Positions 36,201 through 46,200 of a stretch of DNA of 64,000 nucleotides are shown here, one piece after another. The DNA comes from SB11 sp035906255 (lineage in GTDB: Bacteria; Bacteroidota; Bacteroidia; UBA8524). Both the position numbers and the translations under genes were made by a program. The number at the start of each line of letters is the position of its first letter. The first letter of the stretch is position 1. The stretch is taken from contig JAMIFM010000010.1 in NCBI GenBank assembly GCA_035906255.1, positions 62,001 to 126,000 of the forward strand, given 5' to 3'. The notes under the pieces are model-generated. The model saw only the letters and a list, made by a program, of their open reading frames with translations, did no database searches and was not told where the DNA came from.

Positions 36201-39200
36201 GCCAGCCCGATTGACGGTAAAAGATATTTATACATCAACGCGTATGTGAAGCTGAAAACCGATGTTTCAAGTGTAGATTATCATGAATATGTGAGGACTT
36301 ATGCTGAGATTATTGGTTCGGGGGTATGTACAGGTACGGGGAATGATATCTATGGGTATATAAAAATTAAAAAGGTTCCTCTAAATGAATCAATCGGGGT
36401 GGCATACGGAGATGTAAACCCGATTGCCAAAAACGCATGGCAGTTTATGCGTTTAAATGCACCGCACTTGGTTTACGAAGGCCAAAACGCCTTTAGAGAT
36501 AGAGGTCAAAATGGGATTAATTTTAATGACATTTATAATACAGGGTATGCCATTTTAGGTTTTATTCCAGAGCTTGCTAAAACAATAGTAGGGTTTAATA
36601 CCAGTCAATTAATTTATGGAAACGGCGATGAAATTGATATAAATAAATCATGGATAAGATTGCAAACCCCTGAATTAAAGAAAAAAGGCGGGGGATATAG
36701 GGTGAAAATGGTATCAGTTAGTAATAACTGGAACGATATGGTGCTGAGCGAGGAGGAACAAGTATTGGGGCAGGTGTATGATTATAATTTTAAAGACCCT
36801 GAAACAGGAAGGACAATTAGTAGTGGAGTTGCAAGTTATGAACCCCAGTTGGGCGGCGATGAAACCCCACATAGACTGCCGTCGTTTTATACAAGTAAAA
36901 AGTTAGCGTCATTAGCCCAAGAGGATTATTTTTATAATGATGCACCTTTAGGTGAGAGTATGTTCCCTGCGCCTATGGTCGGGTATAGAGAGATTAAGGT
37001 GCGCAATATAAAGCCGCAAGATTTAAATTCAAATTCAACAGAAATAATTAAGCGCCACGGCACAGGGTATACCGTTCAAAAATTCTTTACTGCGTATGAT
37101 TTTCCTGTAATTGCCGAGAAAACAACGGTAGATGCCGACTTTAAAAAATCACCTGTACTTTCATTATTAGGCTTCTCAATGGAAATTGCCGGTGCTACAC
37201 AAGGTTTTGCAATAGAGTTAAACGACATGAACGGCAAGCCAAAGGCAATGGTAACTTATGATGAATACGATAAGGAGATTTCTAAAACAGAATATAAATA
37301 CAAAACATCAACAACTAACTCGAAACAACTTTCAAATAATGTAACCACTTTAAAAGGTGACGGGACAATAGATAGAGATGCCGTTGTTGGGTATGAAGTA
37401 GAAATGGTAATGCACCCAAAGCAATTGCAGGAAGCAGGCATTAGCGTTGGTGTTAATACCGATGCTGATGTGTTTTTTGTTGGTCCATTTCCGGTTGCAA
37501 CTCCCGGATTTGGATTAAAAATATCGGGAAATTATAAATTGGTTCGTACGGCAACCAGTACTAAGATAATTAACAGGTATGGAATATTGGAGAGTGTGAC
37601 AGTTAGTGATCAAAGCTCTTCAGTAACAACTAAAAATGTGGCTTTTGATGATGAAACAGGAGAGGTGCTATTAACGGAAACCACTAATGAGTACGAGGAC
37701 AAGGTATATAATTTCTCTTATCCTGCACATTGGACGTATGATTTAATGGGGCCAGCTTATAAAAATGCAGGTGCATTTTTTAGTGGGGTTACTGTAAGTG
37801 GAGGTTCCGGAAAGGCAACATTCGCGTCTAATGGAGAGTTTTTAGTGGCTGGAGATGAATTGATAGCAGATAACGGTAGTTCACAAATAGTAGTTTGGGT
37901 GTTAGATAAGGAAGTAAACGGTGGAGGGTACGATATTAGTTTTATAGACAAAAATGGAACTAAAATAGCCGATGGAAACTATTCTATGCGCGTTCTCCGT
38001 TCCGGCAGAAGGAATATGCAGGCAGTTCCGGTGGGTAAGATTGTGAGCAATGATAATCCTGTACCTTCATCGGGAGCCTCATTCCTTAATGTATATGGGG
38101 AAGTAATGATGGGTAATGTGCTCAATGCCAGCGCTGCATCATTCTCAGACCAATGGCAAACATACAGGCACGATCCGGGCTGTTGGAAAAAAGAATGTGA
38201 TGATCCTGATATTGAACGTCACTTTCCGCCATCAACAGTCTCTGGAATGTATTGCTTTTATGGTGGGATGGTTCCACCATTTAATCGATTTCCTAAAGAA
38301 GAAGTTATTGTTAACCCTTTTGTATTAGGTGTTAGAGGAAACTGGAGACCCGATTATACGTATGTATATTATGACAGGGGTAACAGTACATTCAAACGTC
38401 ACCAGACCAATATCACCAGCTATCCCTATACAGATTACGGTGCCGGGTTTAACGGCACAAATACAGCCAGTGATGGGAAATTGGCTTCCTTTAAGCCATT
38501 TTGGTTTTATAACAGCGGCAAATGGGACAATAGGGGAATAAATTCAAGTCAGACAAACAACCCGTGGATTTGGAATGCGAAGGCTAACCAAATTAATCCT
38601 GATGGAGTTGAGCTTGAAAATAAAAACTCTCTCGAAATATTTTCTTCTGCAATCTATGGCTTCAACAATAAACAACCTATGGCCGTTACTTACAATGCAA
38701 AACTTAGGGAAACATTGTTTGAAGGTTTTGAAGACTATCCTATTATTGATTACGATGTGATGGTTTGCGATACACCTCAGATTCCATCTGAAATTACTAA
38801 ACTTTCCGGTGTATTTACTAATAAAACATATGCTGATAATTTAATAAACAGCCCAAAACACTGGTACTTTTGGCCAGCTTTACATAATGCAGTAGTTGGG
38901 CCTAGGAAAGCTATATTGAATGGTCAAGAGGCTCATACAGGAAAGAACTCACTACAAATAACTAATTCTAATATTAAAGTTTCAACGCAGGTGTATGACA
39001 AACCTACGACCACCTATAACACAGGGAGTCAACCATTAAGTGGGGGTACACTACTTTCAGAATATAGGGTAGATGCTGTTGACCTTACCGATATATTCTC
39101 GCCGAGCGCAGGAGGGCCAGAAAAATACCTGCTGACTTATTGGGTAAAAGCCACAAATCAAGGGGCGGCAGGCATTACTATTAATTATGACAACTCACCA

Positions 39201-39554
39201 GTTTCTGCAACATTAATCTCTACAAGCCCTGCAATTGAAGGATGGATGAAGTATGAGTATTTGATTGATTTAACAGGTGTAACAGTAACAGTGGGTAAAG
39301 TGTTTGATGTAATAATTGCTAATACTGCTCCTACGGATGCCTTTTTTGATGATATCAGGATACATCCGTTTAATGCCAATATGAAGTCGTTTGTCTATGA
39401 CAATAAGAAGCTACGCTTAATGGCCTCGTTAGATGAAAACAACTATGCCACTTTCTTTGAATATGACGAGGAAGGCAACCTTGTGAGAACGAAGCGAGAA
39501 ACCGAGCGAGGTATTATAACAATAAATGAAAATAGGCAGAATATTAAGCACTAA
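33258..39554 (+). CDS. SpvB/TcB-like RHS-associated shell protein
   Basis: The 2098-residue protein starts with a signal peptide (LAAFMALNLFVELLMPLRAL then ALTG). It then shows the SpvB-type opening FEPVSANQMVDPFTGDFTYN, NISYHAGPSL, WVGLGWNINPGVINRNMRGI. The rest is a very long beta-rich protein with many Asn/Gly turns, ending in a YD-like strand (FFEYDEEGNLVRTKRETERG). In ABC toxins an SpvB-containing TcB and an RHS-containing TcC together form a hollow shell around the toxic tip. The gene pair 33258/40257 has the same division of labour, so I infer a split cocoon. There is no T9SS tail. It is 7 bases behind the lipoprotein gene. Confidence 0.8.
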   Translation: MIFNVIIKHKRTLRGLAAFMALNLFVELLMPLRALALTGGPSQPEVQSFEPVSANQMVDPFTGDFTYNIPLLDVGGYPINISYHAGPSLDEEASWVGLGWNINPGVINRNMRGIPDDFWSPEPDMENSGNDYIKRVSKMKPSRTFGVDFSPSSEIFSKKSKDFLTLGIEYNNYRGFGFNFNGGGQAGKFPYSVNFSSQNGIGVNVSYRDEANVKNKVIKNIPGDDEIMGSSLISNIGLSYNSRQGIKDFGMSTISTRTTHWKKLSADGNSSGSNSRGYNGGAAISFLNSSYIPATDNKSYNLSISASVELGAEFLGINPDTRIGISYNQSGKMEKDWTKKHPVYGFLNHSQVENDFNGQREDGGSAIMDFNAYGRNMLTKSEVQLPYTVLTHDVLAVSGQGISGVYRAHSSMVGTVYEQSAENRSIPPLSVGVDLGIGNTAKFGVEVDLSYFKSKSGRWEKNNDLFAHLKYSNTRSGADFEGVYFKNAGEKTSVDRAYFNAIDWGIAARPEMEKDLLVKDPLTAAMGIKLKNQLKTWVNDPTVTAPIIRSKRDKRNQVITYLSAEDAQTFGLIKYKSPVAKNHHIGQITATNPDGSRYIYAQPAYNTLQKEYTFSFDGSVDGRHVDVDGLAWFLSGDETTSNSLTLERYFDYEETPAYAHSYLLNAVVSADYMDLTDNGPSLDDNGSYTEIEYKKLPTVYRWRTPYAVPTNGKSSATFQEGMKCDQEDDKASFVYGEKEIFYIETIKTKTHIALFYTSDREDALGVTNELGGKETTNKLQKLDSIQLFTNEEYYNNPLTRKPLKVVVFEYDYSLCPKVPNQTTTNAGKLTLTKIWFKYGNSEAGKLSPYNFYYTNNFEYGYKNYDRWGNYKASPSGAEPPNDEFPYTEQTEPDVDEYAAGWSLNKIVLPSGGEINVVYEADDYGYVQDKKAMEMFKIAGMGGSTDFSSGDDLYTGLGANQNEYIYFRRRSNTDNVENYIPQASPIDGKRYLYINAYVKLKTDVSSVDYHEYVRTYAEIIGSGVCTGTGNDIYGYIKIKKVPLNESIGVAYGDVNPIAKNAWQFMRLNAPHLVYEGQNAFRDRGQNGINFNDIYNTGYAILGFIPELAKTIVGFNTSQLIYGNGDEIDINKSWIRLQTPELKKKGGGYRVKMVSVSNNWNDMVLSEEEQVLGQVYDYNFKDPETGRTISSGVASYEPQLGGDETPHRLPSFYTSKKLASLAQEDYFYNDAPLGESMFPAPMVGYREIKVRNIKPQDLNSNSTEIIKRHGTGYTVQKFFTAYDFPVIAEKTTVDADFKKSPVLSLLGFSMEIAGATQGFAIELNDMNGKPKAMVTYDEYDKEISKTEYKYKTSTTNSKQLSNNVTTLKGDGTIDRDAVVGYEVEMVMHPKQLQEAGISVGVNTDADVFFVGPFPVATPGFGLKISGNYKLVRTATSTKIINRYGILESVTVSDQSSSVTTKNVAFDDETGEVLLTETTNEYEDKVYNFSYPAHWTYDLMGPAYKNAGAFFSGVTVSGGSGKATFASNGEFLVAGDELIADNGSSQIVVWVLDKEVNGGGYDISFIDKNGTKIADGNYSMRVLRSGRRNMQAVPVGKIVSNDNPVPSSGASFLNVYGEVMMGNVLNASAASFSDQWQTYRHDPGCWKKECDDPDIERHFPPSTVSGMYCFYGGMVPPFNRFPKEEVIVNPFVLGVRGNWRPDYTYVYYDRGNSTFKRHQTNITSYPYTDYGAGFNGTNTASDGKLASFKPFWFYNSGKWDNRGINSSQTNNPWIWNAKANQINPDGVELENKNSLEIFSSAIYGFNNKQPMAVTYNAKLRETLFEGFEDYPIIDYDVMVCDTPQIPSEITKLSGVFTNKTYADNLINSPKHWYFWPALHNAVVGPRKAILNGQEAHTGKNSLQITNSNIKVSTQVYDKPTTTYNTGSQPLSGGTLLSEYRVDAVDLTDIFSPSAGGPEKYLLTYWVKATNQGAAGITINYDNSPVSATLISTSPAIEGWMKYEYLIDLTGVTVTVGKVFDVIIANTAPTDAFFDDIRIHPFNANMKSFVYDNKKLRLMASLDENNYATFFEYDEEGNLVRTKRETERGIITINENRQNIKH

Positions 39555-39559
39555 TAACG

Positions 39560-40252
39560 ATGAAGAAAATACTGATTATATTCTTCTTGGTTGTTAAAGC
39601 AGCTACTGCACAAGACATCAAGATTGATTTAACCAAGATTGCCAACAATTACGAGGGCAAAGAATTTACGGCTAAAATCAACTATGCCTTTTTCTCAAAC
39701 GGGAAAAAAGTGGATGAGGCTGCTGCTATCCATATTCAGAACGGCATGAGTTATTATTTTAAAATAAAGGATTTTGAAATAATTAATAATTCAAGCTGCC
39801 ACGTAGTAGTAAGTCATTTCTTCCAATCGGTATCAGTATTGCCGGCAGGTAACAAAAATGATTATAAAGAGATGGCAAGATTGCCTATTGATTCAGCCTT
39901 AAAGGATGTTTCGTTGTACTCATACAGCGATGAAGGGACTGATAAAGGTAAGTATGTGGTAGACTTAAAAAAGGGTAAATACAGTAAGGTTGAGATTTTC
40001 TTTAACAAGAAAGATTACACTTTATACAAACTTAGGCTACACGTTAGCAAATCATACGCTGAGGGTGATGTAGATTTTGCTAATGGGATAATGGAGGTTA
40101 GCTATAATTCATATGAAAAATCAGTTTCGGCTGAAAACAAAAAGTTACTCTCAGAAACCAAGTTTGTTACCATAAAATCGGGTGTAGCTAAGCTTACATC
40201 TGCATATAAGAATTACGAATTAAACGATTACTTAACCGTTAAACCTGAATAG
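39560..40252 (+). CDS. Secreted protein between the two RHS genes
   Basis: The 230-residue protein has a signal peptide (MKKILIIFFLVVKAATAQ) and a mature part of strands and short helices. The run KVEIFFNKKDYTLYKLRLHV followed by GIMEVSYNSYE recalls the curved sheet of LolA-like carriers, but this is a weak impression. It is 5 bases behind the SpvB-like gene and 4 bases before the RHS gene, so it should be made with both, perhaps as a periplasmic chaperone of the shell. Confidence 0.6.
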   Translation: MKKILIIFFLVVKAATAQDIKIDLTKIANNYEGKEFTAKINYAFFSNGKKVDEAAAIHIQNGMSYYFKIKDFEIINNSSCHVVVSHFFQSVSVLPAGNKNDYKEMARLPIDSALKDVSLYSYSDEGTDKGKYVVDLKKGKYSKVEIFFNKKDYTLYKLRLHVSKSYAEGDVDFANGIMEVSYNSYEKSVSAENKKLLSETKFVTIKSGVAKLTSAYKNYELNDYLTVKPE

Positions 40253-40256
40253 GTAT

Positions 40257-43200
40257 ATGAAAAAGATTATTTTTCTGTTTCTGTGTATTAGTGCTTTTGC
40301 AGCACAGTTAAAAGCAGGATGGATTTTGACTACCCCCGCAAGAATTGGTTCGCAGGGTAGCACTTGCACTACCTTTAGCAATGGAAATACGGTTCGTGCA
40401 TACGATGCTCTTTTCCAAACTGATGTGTACCCGTCTCCAACAACTGTGGTAGATAACAAGGTGGTTAACCGGGTTGTATTGGGTATAAACAGGGATTGTA
40501 CAGGACCTTTTACTGGTTTTACATCAAGCTCTTCGTATGTATTGGAGGTGGATATAACAGTAAGGCACTTGAATTATTCACAAGCAACTACATGGATTGC
40601 CGACGGTAATAATATTGGCGGGCCTTGTAGTTTTGGCTCTTGCACAAAAACCGTTGTTCAGAAGACACTTAGGGTAGAATATAATCCTGCATACCAAACA
40701 TTTGAAACAGAATTAAGCTTTTTTTCTTTTGAAGGGGGATATGATGTTGAAGTTACTGTAGATGCTATGCGTTTGAATGGGAGTGCAGTATCAACATCAC
40801 CCAATAACGTTTACATTGAAAACTTAATATCAATTGATAGGTATAAAAATCTTGATCTTATTGCTACAACGTCATTAACATTTACTCCGGGTCCGATAAC
40901 ATTAGCTCCATTTGTGACTGCGGACGAAGGACGGTTAACCATTGTTTCTTCAATACCCGGTGCTGAAAGCTATGATATTGAGTGGATGTTTTTGGATTTG
41001 TACTCGGGCGACAAGCAAGTAGCACCAAACATAAGACGTTTTGCTTTTGATTTTAAGAATAATGCTACAAGGGTTACTACCAAAAGTATGCATTATAAAG
41101 TGCCGTTAATATATCCTGAAGGGGTTTTACTATTTCGGGTTCGGGCAAACGGGGTAAATATTTCTTCCTCCACTATTAACGGGCCTGCAACTACCCAATG
41201 GTTTGGTCCGCAAACGGGGCTAATAGATTTAAATTATAGTAGCGGTGCAATTACTCCGGTTTCATCAACCCCAACTGTATATGGATATTACACTACAGGA
41301 TATAGCAAAGGATTAACATGGCAACACTCGGTTTCTTTTGCTGAAGAGGGAAAGAAAAAACAGGTGATCTCTTATTTTGACGGAAGTTTATATAACAAGC
41401 AGAGCATAACAAAAAATAACAGCGATGAAACATCAATCGTGGGGCAAAGCATTTACGATTTTAGCGGTAGGCCTGCGGTTCAAATATTACCGGCACCTGT
41501 CCCATCAACAAATGCACAAGATCATGATTTGGATTATCGGCCTAACTTTAACCAAACCAATGACCCGAGTCGAAGTGGTAAAACCTATAACTATCAAGAT
41601 TTTGATATTGATGCAGCGAATTGTACTGAAACAAGAACCTCAAGCCTTTCTAATACAAGTGGTACAGAGAAGTACTATTCTGCAAATAATCCGTTTACAA
41701 CCGTAAACAGAGACAGGATTCCCCAAGCTGAAGGATATGGATTTACCCAAACTGAGTTTATGCCTGATAATACAGGCAGGATAAGGAGGCAGGGGGGTGT
41801 TGGTCCAACCCACAGACTTTCAGGAAAAGACGAGAGCGGGTCAACTAAAAACGGGAAAGAGACCCGATATTTTTATGGTGTTCCCCAACAAGTTTATTTA
41901 GACCGATTGTTTGCGAATGAGGCAGGCTTGGCAGAAAGGTATAAACGTAACATAGTAGTAGACCCTAACGGGCAGGTATCCGTTTCATATATCGATCCGA
42001 TGGGAAGGGTAGTAGCTACTGCATTGGGCGGAAATCCGACGAATAGCCCAAATATGCAGGCAGTTGCAGGAAGAAATGTGCAAACATTAACGGTTGACTT
42101 GATTGAGAAGAATAATCGGAACTATACTGAATCAAAAATCACTTCGGAAACAGATTATATTGTTCTCAACGAAAATACCGACCATAAGTTTTGGTACCGT
42201 TTGGCTATACCCATGCTAAACTATGAATGCGGTGAGCATACATTTTGTTTTGATTGTATTTATGACTTAAATATCAGTATTGTGGATGAGTGTGGGGTTG
42301 AATACGTTCCCTCGCAATATCAAAACAATAAAGTTGGTTTAAGCGAGCCAGAACATACCTGTGGTGATAGTTTGATATTTAGCACAAGTGGGTATTTCCA
42401 AATCACGTTAGACCAAGGAGCTTATAAAATCAGGCGAACGTTAACGGTTGATAGGGAAGCGTTAGAGGATTATATCCAACAAATGTTGGCTTCAACTGAA
42501 ATTGAAAATTGTATAACCCCATACGAAGACTTGTTGACAGAAGAAAAGGGCAAATTGGATTATACAAGCTGTGAGTACACCTGCGATAAGTGCACTACCG
42601 ATGCAAACAATTTATACACTGCGGGTAAAATAACCGAAGCACAAAAAACCGAAATGCTGGAAGCCTGCAAGGTGTTTTGTTATGAAACAACGCCATGTGA
42701 TGCGCTGTATCAGCAAATGATAATAGATGTATCACCCGGTGGGCAGTACTTTGATAATATTCAAGCTGGATTCCCTGGTGCTGATTATATATTGAATATA
42801 GAGGGCGGAATTATTGAGCAATCAGCATTACCAGATCCTCCGGAGACTTGGATGGGATACTTATATGGTCTGCATGGTGGTTCATTGCCTTTATTAGATG
42901 ATGGTGGTATTCCGGGGATATTAACAAATATCTTAGTAGCAGATGGGATTACAGGAGTTTCAATTGCCACATGGGAAGGTGTAAGAGCTCATTGGAACGA
43001 TAAATTTAGTGCTGAGCTTGTGAAAATACACCCAGAGTATTGTGTTTATGAAAAATGTAAGGATATAGAGGATAGTTATAAATATGACCAGCAGATGGCT
43101 AATATAGAAACCGCTGCAGAGGCCATATCGAGTGGTTTTTATAATCCCACAAACATGACGGTTACTTTAGCTTCAGGGTTTCCGAATCCGTCAAATTTAG

Positions 43201-46200
43201 ATCCGTTTTTTGCAGGGGCAGGAGCTTCTTATAAAACATCGTTTGAGAGTGGTTTAACATCGTATAAAACAATAAGCAGTACAACCTATAATGCGTGGCA
43301 ATTTGTAGATTATGTGGTGACCCAACAGGGGAGTGATATAGAAGGTTGTCTTACCGATTACGGTTGGAATATGTTTAGAGCCATATACTTGGCAAAAAAG
43401 CAGGAAAAACTTGCGGACTATTATAAGGATGGGGCTTGTGGCTGGTTTGATTTTAGTGCCTCGGTTGATTTTTTTGTTTTTTCACAACGGTTTATATTGG
43501 ATGGTGCTAACTTATTGAATACTGAGTTTGGTTCAATTCCTACCTCATCAACTCCCAGTGATTATACCAATATTATAAATGCAAAAATAGAAGAGAAGTG
43601 CGAGCAAGCTTGTAGTTCATACATCGCCCAATGGAAAAGGGAGTTGATGGGTTGCGGGTTATCTGCCACAGAAATGAATACTGTTATTGCACGTATGCTT
43701 GATATTTGCAAAGACGGATGTGATAGTAGGGATCCAGTAGGGTCGCGTTTTGCAAAACCGGGATCAAGTTTAACGTACAAATCTTTTCGTGAAGCGATTG
43801 GCAGTTATTATAACCCCGGTGTTTGCGATGATTTATTAGTTAGCTGGCCAAGGGGTAATTATCACGATTATTGGGCGGAATTAACACCCTATCACAACCG
43901 TTGCGGTTGTTTACCTAACCAGCAAGGGCCAACTCCCGGTCATAGCTGTACCACTTGTACAGAAACCCTTACTCCCAATGGTCGTCATATTTATGAAAAT
44001 GTGATGTTATCAGATGACAAAGCCTGCAAAAACTGTATTACCTGTGCAAACTTGGCTGAGGCTTTGAAAGAGTTAGACTTAATTTATAGTACAACGTTTA
44101 CGGCTGATACGGATAATAAGCGTAAAATACTTGAAAATTATTTCAACCTTAAATTCAGTTTTAACCTCACCTACATGGAGTATGTCGATTTTATGCGCGA
44201 TTGCTCAGGACTTACTTCAATAGATGCAAATACATTAGGCGATTTTAGGGAGGTTATGGATGAGTTTGTTGAGAGGGCGCCTATTGTTTTTGAGGGTAAT
44301 TCTTTATTAATGCAGGAGGAATCGATGGGTGGTGGTTTTGAAGAAACAAACGAAGATACTACTGGTAATGTGTTATATGGTGATACATTACAGCCTGTTG
44401 ATTCGATAGGATTTGGGGATACTACAGAAGGGGGCGGTTACTCTATGCTGTCTGCCCCTCCTCCGGGTTTTGCATCGTTGGATGCGTGTGCGTGTGGTAT
44501 GCTAATGGACGCAAAGGCAGCCTTTGATGCAATGCCTATAAAACCACTGGGATGTACAACGTTTAAGGATTATATGAACAGTTGCAGCAACAGTTGCGAA
44601 GGTCAATGGGGAACGCTGAATGTTGATTTATTGTTGCAAACGTGCAAGAATGCGTTAGAAAAGGACGAGGATAACACATATTCAAGTAGTGGTTTTACGT
44701 GGAGTTTTATACAGTTGAATAACCTTGAGGATATGGCAAGTGATAATGCGTTATTAATTGCGCCTAACGGTTGTGTATGTGCTGAAGAGCCTGATGATGA
44801 TTTTATTGAGTATGTTGATAGGGATTGTGATGATTGCACATTGAATGCTATTGCTGAATTTATGGGGTATTTGGAAATGTGTGTAGGAGGTCAGTTATAT
44901 ATAGATGGTAGTCCTGCAACTAAGGGAGAGATGTATGATTTTTTCACTAAAAAGAGAGCCTCGGTTGTAACTACTTCGGGATATCCTACTCATGTAACTA
45001 TTCTTACATCAAACTGTGCAATTGTTGATTGGGAACAGTTTTACACAGAATTAAACACGCACACTAATGTTTTTGCTAGCGGAACAGCTTGTATGCAGTA
45101 TATGCGCTCTTATATTGAAAATTACAGGCAACGCAATGGTTGTGTACCACCAACGTATCAATGGTCGGTTGATCCTCAACCTTGCCCTGATCCTAATAAT
45201 CCAGAGTGTATTGAGGAAAATGATCCGACGGATGATTGGCCCTTTGGTGATCCGCCTGTTTTTTGTAATACTTGTTACAAGCCCGATGTAGCTAAGCATA
45301 CTGCCGTTTTGAATTTTATGAACCAGCTTACTGCACCGCATAAACCGATGGATTTAACGGCTGATAACTTGCTTACGGCCAGTGGTTGGGATGTTGATGT
45401 GCGGGCGAATGATTATTTAGATCCGATTTTTTATAGCGGTACCTGTACTACCAGCTTGCGTTATAAACTTTTGGGCTGGCAAAATAATAAACCTGCAACG
45501 ATACCTCCTACTATTCCTGCTATTTCGTTTAAGGTGACGGATGCAAGCGGTGGGGGCGGGTGTACACATGAATCGGTGTGGACGCTGGTGTTCCCTAATT
45601 ATGAGGAGGAGTATAAGTTTGGTAATATTGTGGAGTTTACTGAGATATTGCCTGTGAAACGCCCTGCTTGTTATGGTGATGTGCATGAGTTTTTGATTGC
45701 GGCGAATATTTATGACCCTGTTTCTGCACAGGTGATTAATGTGAAGTATATACGCGGCTATGTTTCTACGGTTACGCTGTATGAGGAAGACGCGGCTATT
45801 TGTAAGAAATTGTGTAATAAGCCTATTTTACCGGAAGTGGCGGAGGATACGCCTTGCGAGGATTTTCTTGACCGTGTGGCGGAGAGCAACGCGGCTTACC
45901 GCTATGAGCAACAGATTTTGGATTTGAGGGAACAGTTTACCAATCAGTACCTTGCTAAGTGTATGAGTGCGTACGACTATTTTAGAATGGAGCACCAGTT
46001 GGATGAGTACCACTATACGTTGTATTATTATGACCAGGGGGATAATTTGATTAAAACGGTGCCGCCTAAAGGTGTGATGTTGTTGAATGCTGCTTCGGTG
46101 GATTCTGTGGTGAAGCACAGGGAGGGGGTATCGGGGTACGGTACACGTATTAAGCCTAATCATAATTATATTACCAATTATAAGTATAATACACTAAACC

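Noticed and set aside
33258..40252. T9SS cargo status of the SpvB-like protein
   Set aside because: No type A or type B sorting domain is seen at its C-terminus; it ends in a YD-like strand.
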